A stretch of DNA of 35,997 nucleotides from Francisellaceae bacterium (GCA_018703155.1 JABJGS010000015.1:1-35997); one strand, 5' to 3'; positions 28,037-35,997 are shown, counted from the first letter of the stretch. Translations and numbers: made by a program. The notes: generated by a model not told the origin, from the letters alone.

Positions 28037-28233
28037 TAATTATGTACTTTATAACATAAATCATATTAACGGCAATAACTCTATATCTTGCGTCTATTGT
28101 AGATAGTTTCAACTATGATGTTATTTGAAAATCAAAGATAAATTTATTAAATTATTGAATAATAATGATGAATAGATTTTTTATGATAATCACTGAGACT
28201 ACATAACTTCGACTATTGAATAGTAGTTCTTGC
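28037..28233. other. Convergent intergenic gap between the two blocks
   Basis: AT-rich sequence between the converging ends of the dotF-side operon and the dotJ-like gene. A small palindrome, ACTATT-G-AATAGT (28212-28224), lies at the end of the dotJ-like gene, but no T run follows it. No protein frame or strong terminator is visible. Confidence 0.45.
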
Positions 28234-28470
28234 CTAAATACTATCTTTTAGGAAGTTGTAATCTTCACTTTCAAAATCTAGATTGATGATTCTGCCATCT
28301 GCTGTTGTGGCAAAATATGGAGGTGTGGGTATTTTAATAATTTGGTATGCTGCAGCAAAAATCAGGATGACACTGATTAACATTTGTAGGATAGAAAATA
28401 AGGCTATTTTTCTGTAGTATGAACGGAAAAATAGTTGGGATGTTTTTATTTTTTCAAGATATTCATGCAT
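28234..28470 (-). CDS. dotJ: DotJ (IcmM)-like short DotI-family inner-membrane protein
   Basis: A 78-residue protein that has only the N-terminal part of the DotI family: FFRSYYRKIALFSILQML before and within a membrane helix (about 21-43), then PPYFATTADGRIINL, and a short end. DotJ of Legionella (about 94 residues) likewise resembles DotI without its periplasmic domain and assembles with DotI. It could instead be a truncated DotI, but the clean stop, the overlap of its ATG with the icmT stop by one base and its operon position favour a real short gene. In Legionella icmM lies next to icmL, not icmT. Confidence 0.7.
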   Translation of the reverse strand: MHEYLEKIKTSQLFFRSYYRKIALFSILQMLISVILIFAAAYQIIKIPTPPYFATTADGRIINLDFESEDYNFLKDSI

Positions 28471-28724
28471 TATTCACGCCACCATGGTCTTGAGGCCTTT
28501 ACCGGGCCAGCTAAAAATGATCTAACAAATCGAAAAAACACAGGTACTGTAAATTGGAATTTCTCTAAAATTGAGAAAAACACCATAATTGAAAGTGCTA
28601 TCATTACTGTCCAGAGACGGATATGGAGGAATACAAAGAGGAGTGGTACCGCGGCCAAAGCATCAACAATAAAAAATCTTGCTTGTCTAGATGAGTCGCG
28701 CCAATGTGAATTATCATTAACCAT
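28470..28724 (-). CDS. icmT: Dot/Icm protein IcmT (DotS)
   Basis: Small inner-membrane protein of 84 residues (L. pneumophila IcmT 86). Clear family landmarks are HWRDSSRQARFFIVDALAA at the N-terminus, two adjacent hydrophobic segments (about 22-53), EKFQFTVPVFFRFVRSFLAG and a PWWRE end. Its role in the channel is not well defined, though in Legionella it has been linked to pore formation and egress. It lies 17 bases after dotB and overlaps the start of the dotJ-like gene. Confidence 0.93.
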   Translation of the reverse strand: MVNDNSHWRDSSRQARFFIVDALAAVPLLFVFLHIRLWTVMIALSIMVFFSILEKFQFTVPVFFRFVRSFLAGPVKASRPWWRE

Positions 28725-28741
28725 ATCTAACCTTTAGAACC

Positions 28742-29878
28742 TTAGTCTTCATCCATAATTTTAGCTCTATTTTCTAGAAGTTGGAATTCTCTTTCTTCTA
28801 GTAAGCCTTCCTCATATTTTTTCCGAGCATCCACAATCATCGGTTGCCCTCTTTCTTTAAGTAGCTCTCTAGTTTTGCTAGCTAGCTTGTCAACAGGGGT
28901 TGCAATGAGAATGTCTCGAACTTCTTCATCAAATACTAAAAATTCTTTTAATGCTATTCTTTTTCCATCGGTGCTTGGGCATAATTTCTGCCAGACCACA
29001 AGACGCATGGTTTCAAGAATATCTAACGCTCGGCCTGAACGCTCATTTGCCGGAAAAGTTGAGACCATTCTACGTACTGCGTCAGAAACACCATTACTAT
29101 GTACAGTTGTATAAACTGGATGACCTGTTAATGCAGCATCAATAACTGCAGCAATAGTTTCTTGGTCACGCGCCTCACCAACCAAGATAAGTCTAGGTTT
29201 GCGTCGTAAGGCATTTCTAACACCAGCAGCAAAGGAGGGTAAATGCCTCGGGATCTCTGACTGGCTCATTATTGAGGTTGGGGCTACAACACTATCGTAT
29301 ACAAATTCAATAGGAGCCTCATATGTTACCATTTTTCTATGGCCATCTTCTTGCTCAAGCAGGTGACGGATAATAGATGCTAATAGGGTACTTTTACCTG
29401 AGCCAGTCGCACCAGTCACAACAACTGTACCTATGGCTGGGGCCATGTTTTCTAAAATTTCTTGTTCAACATTCATGGTTGAGATATCAGGTGGCGTTGA
29501 TGGAATAGTCCGCATAGTTATTTGAATGCCATCGTGACCGTCTACTTGACAACCTGTACCATTAACCCTAAATCTTAGCCTGGTATTTCTTGATGGCCGT
29601 AGTTCATAGTGAGTATCAACATCAGCACCACCATAGATTTGAGTAGTACCATTGGCTCCGTATATAGTGTTCAACATATCACCAACCTCAGTATTAGAGA
29701 GTGTCCTTGTTGTGATATGTTCAAGACGACCATGAACCTCTGCAATTATTGGTGAATTGCTTTGCAAGGTAACATCAGATGCACTTAAATTGACACAATG
29801 TATAAGCATCCTGTCAAAGGCTTCACTGTTAAAGCGCACAGGTTCATCAGATAGTAAAATTGAGCTATTTTCTGTCAT
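28742..29878 (-). CDS. dotB: Dot/Icm ATPase DotB
   Basis: Cytoplasmic hexameric ATPase of the PilT/VirB11 superfamily that docks onto DotO and drives substrate translocation. It has 378 residues, as in L. pneumophila (377). Walker A is TGATGSGKST near residue 160. The aspartate box is in MVTYEAPIEFVYD, Walker B is LILVGEARDQET near 229, and the histidine box is TGHPVYTTVHSNG near 252-262. The gene overlaps the end of dotC by 14 bases, and the dotD-dotC-dotB order is that of Legionella and Coxiella. Confidence 0.97.
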   Translation of the reverse strand: MTENSSILLSDEPVRFNSEAFDRMLIHCVNLSASDVTLQSNSPIIAEVHGRLEHITTRTLSNTEVGDMLNTIYGANGTTQIYGGADVDTHYELRPSRNTRLRFRVNGTGCQVDGHDGIQITMRTIPSTPPDISTMNVEQEILENMAPAIGTVVVTGATGSGKSTLLASIIRHLLEQEDGHRKMVTYEAPIEFVYDSVVAPTSIMSQSEIPRHLPSFAAGVRNALRRKPRLILVGEARDQETIAAVIDAALTGHPVYTTVHSNGVSDAVRRMVSTFPANERSGRALDILETMRLVVWQKLCPSTDGKRIALKEFLVFDEEVRDILIATPVDKLASKTRELLKERGQPMIVDARKKYEEGLLEEREFQLLENRAKIMDED

Positions 29879-30689
29879 TTCTGATAACTACAGTTCTCCA
29901 TGCACCACTGTCAGATTTTAATTCTGGCAGCGCAGTTATTCTTAGTATACGATCATTTACGTTAACTTGCTTGCTATCTCCAGTTATTCCCATTTCTATA
30001 GTACCAACATAAGGAGGAGTAACCATATTCTGTGATAGAAGGCTGTGGTAACGTACCATACCAGAGAAATCTCGCTTCAAACGAGCTAGATTTTCTTTAA
30101 AAATGCTTTCAGCTTGCTTTATACCAGCGCTCCAGCCCTTCTGAATATATTGTCGCCATATTGCTCGTTCTCCAGGAGATTTAGGCATGATGCTTGGATC
30201 TGGATCTTCTGGCGGATTGTAGCGTAACATTAGATAGTCTTGCCATGTTGGTGCTGCAGTTACAAATTTAGCCTGCCTAATAATTTCAAAATTGCGATCA
30301 GAAACCCTAATTGTAACATCGTTAGCTAAATGCAGATTATTATCGCTTTCTACCAGTACTGGAGGAAGAACATTGTCATCTAGAACTAAACCGTTAAAAT
30401 TGAATACTTGAGTCAGCCCTGTGTCATATTTGATAGTAGTTCCGTTGATTTGCTTACTTCTAAATGCAAGACCGGATCTTGCTCCAACTGCAAGAGCGGC
30501 ATCACGGACCATGTTTGCCCGCATCATGCTAACAGATCTATCATAGGGCATGTAATAAGCTCCTAGGGCGCTTAATTTGCCGACAGCCTGTTCTGCTGAG
30601 GGGTTATCGGGCTCCTTCTTCATCGTGCACCCAGTAGCAAAAATAGCCAGCATAACAAATGCTAGTTTCTGTGATAATTTTGATTTCAT
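29865..30689 (-). CDS. dotC: Dot/Icm outer-membrane lipoprotein DotC
   Basis: Lipoprotein of the outer-membrane core that, with DotD, brings DotH to the outer membrane. The signal ends in a lipobox IFATGC, with the lipidated cysteine at residue 21 from the chosen ATG. A TTG two codons upstream is also possible. Family landmarks include ALGAYYMPYDR, DAALAVGARSGLAFRS and TWQDYLMLRYNPPEDP near 155-170, and GWSAGIKQAESIFKENLARL. The 274 residues are slightly shorter than in L. pneumophila (about 303). It lies 15 bases after dotD and overlaps dotB. Confidence 0.95.
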   Translation of the reverse strand: MKSKLSQKLAFVMLAIFATGCTMKKEPDNPSAEQAVGKLSALGAYYMPYDRSVSMMRANMVRDAALAVGARSGLAFRSKQINGTTIKYDTGLTQVFNFNGLVLDDNVLPPVLVESDNNLHLANDVTIRVSDRNFEIIRQAKFVTAAPTWQDYLMLRYNPPEDPDPSIMPKSPGERAIWRQYIQKGWSAGIKQAESIFKENLARLKRDFSGMVRYHSLLSQNMVTPPYVGTIEMGITGDSKQVNVNDRILRITALPELKSDSGAWRTVVIRNDRK

Positions 30690-30704
30690 CTTCAAAGCTA
30701 TATC

Positions 30705-31196
30705 CTATGTTTTGTTCGGGGTATATCTGAGCTCAATGACTTTGCTTTCCGGGAACACCATGATGCTGGCTTTAGATTTTGCCTGTAAGCTTGCATTTTT
30801 TATTACATCAGCGACAACAGCCGTTTTATTTGTTATCGAGACTAAAACTGGTATAGAAGGTTCTTTGCCTAATATTTTAAGTCTGTAATTGCTTATTTCA
30901 GCCATTTTTTGAAGCAGTGGAGCAATCGGTCCAACCCAATCAAGGTTTACTGAGCCACCCATGCCGCCCTCAGGTGTTACTAGTGGTGCCGTATCTATTA
31001 ACCCTGGTTGTTCTGATAACTTGCCAGCAGCTAGAACATTTAAAGATCTCTCAATGCTTTGTGCTGCAGCCGACAGCTCATTTTCTAGTCGTTTGCTGGG
31101 CGGTAGGTCAGTTACAGGTTTTTGATAATCTTTATCAAAAATTGCGCAACCTGAGAGCAGTACTGCCGCACTTAAAGTAAATACTAGACGTGACAT
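30705..31196 (-). CDS. dotD: Dot/Icm outer-membrane lipoprotein DotD
   Basis: Small lipoprotein of the outer-membrane core, 163 residues as in L. pneumophila. The lipobox is LLSGC with the cysteine at residue 17. The periplasmic domain has a VirB7/secretin-N0-like pattern: VNLDWVGPIAPLLQKMAEIS, LGKEPSIPVLVSI, VVADVIKNASLQAKSKASI and a final VIELRY. It is the first gene of the leftward dotDCB-icmT-dotJ run and is divergent from icmS. Confidence 0.94.
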   Translation of the reverse strand: MSRLVFTLSAAVLLSGCAIFDKDYQKPVTDLPPSKRLENELSAAAQSIERSLNVLAAGKLSEQPGLIDTAPLVTPEGGMGGSVNLDWVGPIAPLLQKMAEISNYRLKILGKEPSIPVLVSITNKTAVVADVIKNASLQAKSKASIMVFPESKVIELRYTPNKT

Positions 31197-31227
31197 TGTT
31201 TAACCTTAATGAATACCATATAACATA

Positions 31228-31256
31228 ATTCAACTATGAGTTATGCAGATTGTCAA
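31228..31256 (-). promoter_or_regulatory. Possible promoter for dotD
   Basis: Read on the minus strand, a perfect TTGACA (31256-31251) is followed after 17 bases by TTGAAT (31233-31228), which matches four of six -10 positions. It lies about 30 bases before the dotD start codon. On the other strand of this gap no clear promoter for icmS is seen, only a perfect palindrome TTTGCGCAAA (31358-31367). Confidence 0.4.
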
Positions 31257-31394
31257 CCTGATAATAATTAGTTGTTCAGATTTTTAACTTGGCAGGAGTA
31301 ATATTTTTTGTAAAAATACATATTGTTCGACCTATTTAATTATGTTGTGCAACTATGTTTGCGCAAATTGACTAACCTTCTCTAAGAGGGAGTG

Positions 31395-31739
31395 ATGAAA
31401 ATGAAGTTTGAAGATCAGCTACAAGCTGTGGCGGAAGTCCTAAGTTGTAACTTTACCCTGAAGGGGGAGCCTATAGCGATGGAAAAGGTGTTTGCGGTTA
31501 ATGGTTTATTACCAGCAATTATGCGCCGAGCTGACCAGTTATCTTCGTTTTGTATGGGCTACGGTCTGGGGGTTACTTTTGAAAAAGCCGAAGGTGGGAT
31601 ACTTGGTGTCACAGTCGAATTTAATGATAAGGTACCAACATCACTACGATTGTTATGTGCTACGGATGTTTTGATTGAAATAGTGCAAGGTGCGCCATCA
31701 ACAGATAATGTTGTGCTTGATGAACTAATGTTGGAATAA
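31395..31739 (+). CDS. icmS: Dot/Icm adaptor protein IcmS
   Basis: Small acidic cytoplasmic chaperone that, with IcmW, binds effectors and the C-terminal part of DotL. The core GLLPAIMRRADQLSSFCMGYGLGVTFE near residues 31-57 and the SLRLLCATDVLIEIVQGAPS and LDELM end are distinctive of IcmS. The length is about 114 residues, as in Legionella. A GAGGGA site precedes; ATG here, GTG one codon earlier or ATG two codons later are all possible. dotM follows after five bases, without icmR or icmQ between. Confidence 0.94.
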   Translation: MKMKFEDQLQAVAEVLSCNFTLKGEPIAMEKVFAVNGLLPAIMRRADQLSSFCMGYGLGVTFEKAEGGILGVTVEFNDKVPTSLRLLCATDVLIEIVQGAPSTDNVVLDELMLE

Positions 31740-31744
31740 AAGCT

Positions 31745-32923
31745 ATGGGACAACAAGGCGGTGAAGATAAGAACTCAATGGGTGCCCTATGGGGCATAGG
31801 CCTGATGTTTGCGGTGGGTGTTGTTATATGGATGAAATTTGGTCAGCACATAAAGCTAGCTTTTATATTTGTGCGTTATTGGGAGCTATGGCTCATCAAC
31901 AACGTTACCCAGTTTATGCCATTTTTCAATATTTCCGAAACCTATTCATCAGCCTTAGCATTTGCAAAACAACTTACACCAAACTCAATAACTGGAGATG
32001 ATGCAAAACAATTGAGCATCCTAACTGGCAGAGGCCTGACTATACCTTACTTTTTAATCCTCTACTATTTGTTTAACAAGGTTTTGAGAGCTACGGTTAC
32101 TTCTAAATACAAAAAACGCTATGACATGCATTCTTTACGTGATCAGGAGCGTATACAATGGCCTCAAGCGAATGTCGTTGCTAAAATTGATTTATTAAAA
32201 ATGGATTTAGATGCTGGCCCATGGGCGATGGCACAGACACCGACACAATTCTGTAAAATTAATGACCTGTTAAAAATAACTGTGATCCCCCCATCGCCAA
32301 CTAAGTTGGCAGAAGGACCAAGCTTTAAAGCAGAAGTGATTGAAGATAAGGCTGAACAAGTATTTTCAGCTCAGCTAGGTAAAATGTGGAAAGGGCACAA
32401 ACACATTGCAGATTACAAGCGAGCAATGTTAGCTTGTTTTGTTGCTAGAGGATGCCGAGATAGTAAAAGTGCTATGGACTTGATCACACATATGAATGCC
32501 TCACTTCATAGTAGCGATGAGCCTGACTTTGGTGATGCTGATGAGCTTTTAGAAAAGCATATAGGTAACCGTGATGTACAGGAAGTAATATCCAAACATG
32601 CATATGAAGGCTCTATATTTATAGCTTTGTACTTATTTGCTAGAGAGGATGGAGTGTTTCCAACTTCTGATTTTCTTTGGATAAAGCCTATAGATAGAAG
32701 ATTTTGGTACATATTAAATAGTGTTGGCCGTCAAACACCATCAGTAGAGGCTGCAGGTGTGTATGCGCATTTTCTTTCCGAAAAAGCATTAAATCGGAAG
32801 ATGACTGTTCCAATGGTTAAAGAGGCTGTTAAGGCTTTGAAAATTGGTGTAGAAGAAATTATTTATGAGCCTGATCGAGAAGAGCGAGATAGGCTCCTTA
32901 AAGAACAATTTGGTGGAAGCTAA
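31745..32923 (+). CDS. dotM: Dot/Icm coupling-complex protein DotM (IcmP)
   Basis: Inner-membrane partner of DotL in the type IV coupling complex; its cytoplasmic domain helps recognise effectors. It has 392 residues (L. pneumophila DotM about 376). Hydrophobic segments lie near 15-32 and near 99-118. The long cytoplasmic domain begins near KYKKRYDMHSLRDQERIQWP. It includes DLDAGPWAMAQTP, HIADYKRAMLACFVARGCRD and a C-terminal region with VEAAGVYAHFLSEKALNRKM. It is followed three bases later by dotL, the conserved icmP-icmO order. Confidence 0.95.
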   Translation: MGQQGGEDKNSMGALWGIGLMFAVGVVIWMKFGQHIKLAFIFVRYWELWLINNVTQFMPFFNISETYSSALAFAKQLTPNSITGDDAKQLSILTGRGLTIPYFLILYYLFNKVLRATVTSKYKKRYDMHSLRDQERIQWPQANVVAKIDLLKMDLDAGPWAMAQTPTQFCKINDLLKITVIPPSPTKLAEGPSFKAEVIEDKAEQVFSAQLGKMWKGHKHIADYKRAMLACFVARGCRDSKSAMDLITHMNASLHSSDEPDFGDADELLEKHIGNRDVQEVISKHAYEGSIFIALYLFAREDGVFPTSDFLWIKPIDRRFWYILNSVGRQTPSVEAAGVYAHFLSEKALNRKMTVPMVKEAVKALKIGVEEIIYEPDREERDRLLKEQFGGS

Positions 32924-32926
32924 CGC

Positions 32927-35659
32927 ATGAGTGGTATACGTGGTATAGACGATAAACATGAACATGCTGCCTCCAATCTGGCACGGGATACCAGACCGCT
33001 AGGTGTCCGAGCAGGTGAGTTTTTAAGTAACCCAAATACAGTAATGGTCTTTGTGCTAAGTTCTTTGGCAGGATTTATCATATATCCCATGGCAAATGAT
33101 TTGCTTTTTATCGTAAATGCACTCTATATGTGGTACGTATTATCAAGAACTTATGTGCTACCTATGCGGTTACCGATGTCATCAAAAGCTAAAGATTACA
33201 ATGATTTAATACCAGGTACGGCTATAGCTAAAAAGGCTGGTGGTATTGCTTTATTTGGTAATGATCGTCGAAGCAGAGAGGAGGTCTGGTTTACCAATGA
33301 TGATATGCGGACACATGTATTAATATTTGGTTCAACCGGTAGTGGTAAAACAGAAGCATTAGTTTCTATAGCTTTTAATTCACTTATCCATGGTAGTGGC
33401 CTAATTTATGTAGATGGTAAAGGTGATAATAGTTTATTTGCTAAAATATTTTCCATGGTTCGTTGTATGGGCCGAGATGATGATATGTTACTGATTAACT
33501 TTATGACTGGCGCACGAGATGTAATTGGTCCCCAGAAAAATAGACTTTCTAACACTATGAATCCATTTTCTACAGGATCATCAAGTATGGTATCCCAGCT
33601 TGTGGTTTCGCTGATGGATTCCGGAGGAGGGGGTGGCGGTGGCGATATGTGGAAAGGTCGTGCAATAAACTTTGTTGAGAGTTTAATGAAAGTACTTTGT
33701 GCTATGCGCGATGCTGGTTATATATTGATTGATGCAAATAGTATTCGCGAATATTTCATTTTAGAAAAACTCGAAGAAATGGTCGTTGATAAAACATTTA
33801 CCACAGCAGATGGTTACCAAGTACAGTTAGAGGACTATCCTCCAGAAATTTTAGAGCCATTAAAAAACTATGTTTTAAATTTACCTGGTTATAACCCTGG
33901 AAAAAAAGGTGATCAAGCAGGAGAGGTAAGAGAGCAGCATGGATTTATTACTATGCAGCTTACCAGAGTATTTGGTTCCCTGGCAGATACCTATGGGCAT
34001 ATCATTAGAACTAATCTTGCAGAGGTAGATTTAAAAGATGTAGTGCTTAATAGAAGGGTTCTTGTTGTACTACTGCCAGCTCTTGAAAAATCACCTGAAG
34101 AATTATCAAATTTGGGTAAGATTATCATCGCCTCTCTAAAATCTATGATGGCTGCAGGTTTGGGTGATAGTGTCGAGGGTGATTATAGAGATGTAATTTT
34201 GCGTAAACCAACAAATTCACCATCGCCGTTTGTTTGTATAATGGATGAGTATGGTTACTATGCTGTGCCAGGGTTTGCTGTGGTGCCAGCTCAAGCTCGC
34301 TCCTTAGGATTTAGTGCTATATTTGCTGGTCAGGATTTACCTGCATTCCAAAAAGCCTCAAAAGAAGAGGCTGCATCAATTGGTGCTAACTGTAACATTA
34401 AAATCTGTATGAAGCTTGAGGATCCACAAGAAACATGGGATTTCTTTAATAAGGTTGCTGGTGAAGCATATGTTACTAATGTAAGTGGATTTCAGATGAA
34501 TTCTGGAAGCATGACAATGAACTATATGGACACTAAAAATGCTTCTGTAGATCGACGTCAACGTATTGATTTATTAGATCTTAAAGATCAGCGTGAAGGT
34601 GAGTCCCACATTTTCTTCAAATCAAAAATTGTTCGGGCTGAAATGTTTTATGCAAATCCAAGCCCTGTTTCTAAAATGCGTTTAAATCATATGTTAAAAG
34701 TAGAGGCTCCGCCAGAGCAAGATCTTTTAGATTTGAATGAACGTTTAAATAAGTTTGGAGCTATTTTTGAAAAATCAGCAGCAGAGATACCTCAGCCTCC
34801 AAAAAATGAAGATTTAACTATTTTAGCTCATACTCTACAAACCATGGAAGATGATTTGAAGCCATTTGAACGTGGAATTGCATCATTGATTGGTTTGTTA
34901 GAACATGAAGTTGCAAAACAAAGAGAATTAAGTGAGCCATATGAAAATCAAAATGCTAGCGGTGAAATCTCAATCTTCACTTCAGTGCCGGTAAACGCAC
35001 TAGTTAAACAAATGATAGGTGAAGAAAATGTTGAGCTGTTTTCCTTACCATTGTTGCGTCGTGGCAGTACGGTTGAAGAGTTAAAACATATTGAACGAAT
35101 GAGTGAGCATAGCGCATCTGATGCAGAGAAGAATGCTTTTAAAGTAATTGATGATATTGAAAAATTAACCAAGTACCCACCACAATCACAATTCGATTAT
35201 AATAGTGATAAATACTTTGCTGATGTAAATAAAGTTGTACAAATTTTAGGTGGAGTACCAATCGCTAAAGAGCAAGTTGAAACGTTAGGTAAGTATGATG
35301 ATATAGAGCAAAAACATAAACATATAAGTGAAGTATCAGAAAGCTTAAAAGAAAAAGGGTTTGATTTAGATTTACCTGAGTTACCAGATTTGCCTGATTT
35401 TGATGACATGGTAAATGAGGTACCACCAGTACCATCAGTACCAGAAATTGATGAGGCTGCCCTGGAAGAGAAAGATAAAAAAGATGCAGCCGCACTGAAA
35501 GAACAATATGAAAAAACTAAAGAAGATGAATTAAAACAAAATGAAATTATTGATATTCCAACCTTAACGGAAATACCACAATTACCAGATAACCTGTTAT
35601 CTGAATTAGATGCCATCTTAAAAGAAGTTGAGATGGAAGCAAAAAAATCTGAAGATTAA
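32927..35659 (+). CDS. dotL: Dot/Icm type IV coupling ATPase DotL (IcmO)
   Basis: VirD4/TrwB-like ATPase that receives effectors for the secretion channel. Two N-terminal membrane helices lie near 38-70. Walker A is FGSTGSGKTEAL near residue 137, Walker B is CIMDEYGYYAVPG near 436, and a Gln-containing FAGQDLPAFQK follows. From about residue 575 the chain extends into the region that in Legionella binds DotN, IcmS-IcmW and LvgA. At 910 residues it is longer than L. pneumophila DotL (783). The extra part is an acidic, Pro-rich tail with LPELPDLPDFDDMVNEVPP and many Lys/Glu residues. Confidence 0.96.
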   Translation: MSGIRGIDDKHEHAASNLARDTRPLGVRAGEFLSNPNTVMVFVLSSLAGFIIYPMANDLLFIVNALYMWYVLSRTYVLPMRLPMSSKAKDYNDLIPGTAIAKKAGGIALFGNDRRSREEVWFTNDDMRTHVLIFGSTGSGKTEALVSIAFNSLIHGSGLIYVDGKGDNSLFAKIFSMVRCMGRDDDMLLINFMTGARDVIGPQKNRLSNTMNPFSTGSSSMVSQLVVSLMDSGGGGGGGDMWKGRAINFVESLMKVLCAMRDAGYILIDANSIREYFILEKLEEMVVDKTFTTADGYQVQLEDYPPEILEPLKNYVLNLPGYNPGKKGDQAGEVREQHGFITMQLTRVFGSLADTYGHIIRTNLAEVDLKDVVLNRRVLVVLLPALEKSPEELSNLGKIIIASLKSMMAAGLGDSVEGDYRDVILRKPTNSPSPFVCIMDEYGYYAVPGFAVVPAQARSLGFSAIFAGQDLPAFQKASKEEAASIGANCNIKICMKLEDPQETWDFFNKVAGEAYVTNVSGFQMNSGSMTMNYMDTKNASVDRRQRIDLLDLKDQREGESHIFFKSKIVRAEMFYANPSPVSKMRLNHMLKVEAPPEQDLLDLNERLNKFGAIFEKSAAEIPQPPKNEDLTILAHTLQTMEDDLKPFERGIASLIGLLEHEVAKQRELSEPYENQNASGEISIFTSVPVNALVKQMIGEENVELFSLPLLRRGSTVEELKHIERMSEHSASDAEKNAFKVIDDIEKLTKYPPQSQFDYNSDKYFADVNKVVQILGGVPIAKEQVETLGKYDDIEQKHKHISEVSESLKEKGFDLDLPELPDLPDFDDMVNEVPPVPSVPEIDEAALEEKDKKDAAALKEQYEKTKEDELKQNEIIDIPTLTEIPQLPDNLLSELDAILKEVEMEAKKSED

Positions 35660-35765
35660 TAATAAATAAGTGTTTTTTTTGCCAGTAGGTCTTACTTTCA
35701 TAATGAACTAAATCAATCCCCACAAGTCTAACAAGTAATTGAATTTTGAAAAACAGGTATTTGTT

Positions 35766-35997
35766 ATGGCATCAGCTTCTCCTCGTATGGATCCACCAAC
35801 ACCTCCTGGAACAAGTCGTCCTAAAGTTGAAGATATGGGAGTGGAAGCCAAATCTACAGCTGAACAAAGTCTGGGAATGCAGTCACGTACAGTTCAAGAA
35901 GGTCTAGGGATAACAGCAGCTAATAATAAACAAATTTTAGAGGAGAAAGCAGCAGCAGAAGCCAAACTTCAAGCTGGAAAAGATAAGCCAGATGGAA
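35766..35997 (+). CDS. Unrecognised protein downstream of dotL (partial, C-terminus beyond window)
   Basis: An open frame starts at an ATG 106 bases after dotL and runs to the right edge, giving 77 residues. It begins MASASPRMDPPTPPGTSRPK and continues as Ala/Glu/Lys/Gln-rich, probably helical or disordered, with AANNKQILEEKAAAEAKLQ. No membrane helix, signal peptide or known motif is seen in this part. Only a weak CAGG precedes the start. The place next to dotL suggests a link to the coupling complex or a substrate, but this is inference only. Confidence 0.55.
   Translation, partial: MASASPRMDPPTPPGTSRPKVEDMGVEAKSTAEQSLGMQSRTVQEGLGITAANNKQILEEKAAAEAKLQAGKDKPDG

Noticed and set aside
28212..28224. 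Palindrome ACTATT-G-AATAGT as terminator of the dotJ-like operon
   Set aside because: The stem is AT-rich with a one-base centre and no T run, too weak to call.
28234..28470. Pseudogene remnant of a fourth dotI
   Set aside because: The short length fits DotJ, the frame is intact with a coupled start, and no DotI-like periplasmic sequence follows the stop in any frame I read.
1997..35702. Near-identical 16-base string GGTCTTACTTCCATAA upstream of gadB and GGTCTTACTTTCATAA after dotL
   Set aside because: A 15 of 16 match between two places is expected by chance several times in a window of this size, and the two contexts share nothing else.

Overview
The window carries a large, nearly contiguous Dot/Icm type IVB secretion locus next to a stretch of ordinary bacterial housekeeping genes. 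The low GC content, the Dot/Icm genes and the proteobacterial dapD/dapE, adk and putP genes point to a host-associated gammaproteobacterium of the Legionellales (Legionella/Coxiella/Berkiella-like). The genus cannot be fixed from sequence reading alone. No rRNA, tRNA, insertion sequence, CRISPR array or integrase was recognised.

Layout, left part (1-14.5 kb): a lysine-rich histone H1-like protein cut by the window edge; a thioredoxin and adenylate kinase (minus strand); glutamate decarboxylase (plus); dapE and dapD of lysine/peptidoglycan synthesis (minus); a two-gene RND transporter (membrane fusion protein plus pump); a PutP-type sodium/proline symporter with a clear promoter and a structured leader; a membrane protein with a C-terminal spermidine synthase-like domain; and a cytochrome P450 whose oxygen-activation and cysteine-loop motifs are atypical. 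A strong bidirectional terminator at about 14.55 kb separates this part from the secretion locus.

Secretion locus (14.58 kb to the right edge): two divergent blocks. Block 1 diverges near 21.05 kb. Leftward run two DotI-like genes, dotE (icmC), dotN (icmJ), dotO (icmB) and dotP (icmD). Rightward run dotI (icmL), dotH (icmK), dotG (icmE), dotF (icmG) and an unrecognised membrane-anchored protein. Block 2 diverges near 31.3 kb. Leftward run dotD, dotC, dotB, icmT and a short dotJ (icmM)-like gene. Rightward run icmS, dotM (icmP), dotL (icmO) and an unrecognised gene cut by the right edge. Together these encode the outer-membrane core (DotC, DotD, DotH), the envelope-spanning core (DotG, DotF), inner-membrane parts (DotI, DotJ, DotE, DotP, IcmT), both cytoplasmic motor ATPases (DotB, DotO) and most of the coupling complex (DotL, DotM, DotN, IcmS). 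dotA, icmQ, icmR, icmN/dotK, icmV, icmW, icmX, icmF and icmH/dotU are not seen in the window.

The most unusual features are: a DotG whose middle is 47 uninterrupted ten-residue repeats of the form LAxMLxxNPx; three full-length DotI-family proteins plus a DotJ-like one; an undescribed protein encoded directly after DotF; a cysteine cluster in DotG; a DotL with a long acidic, proline-containing tail; and IcmS followed directly by DotM with no icmR/icmQ between them.
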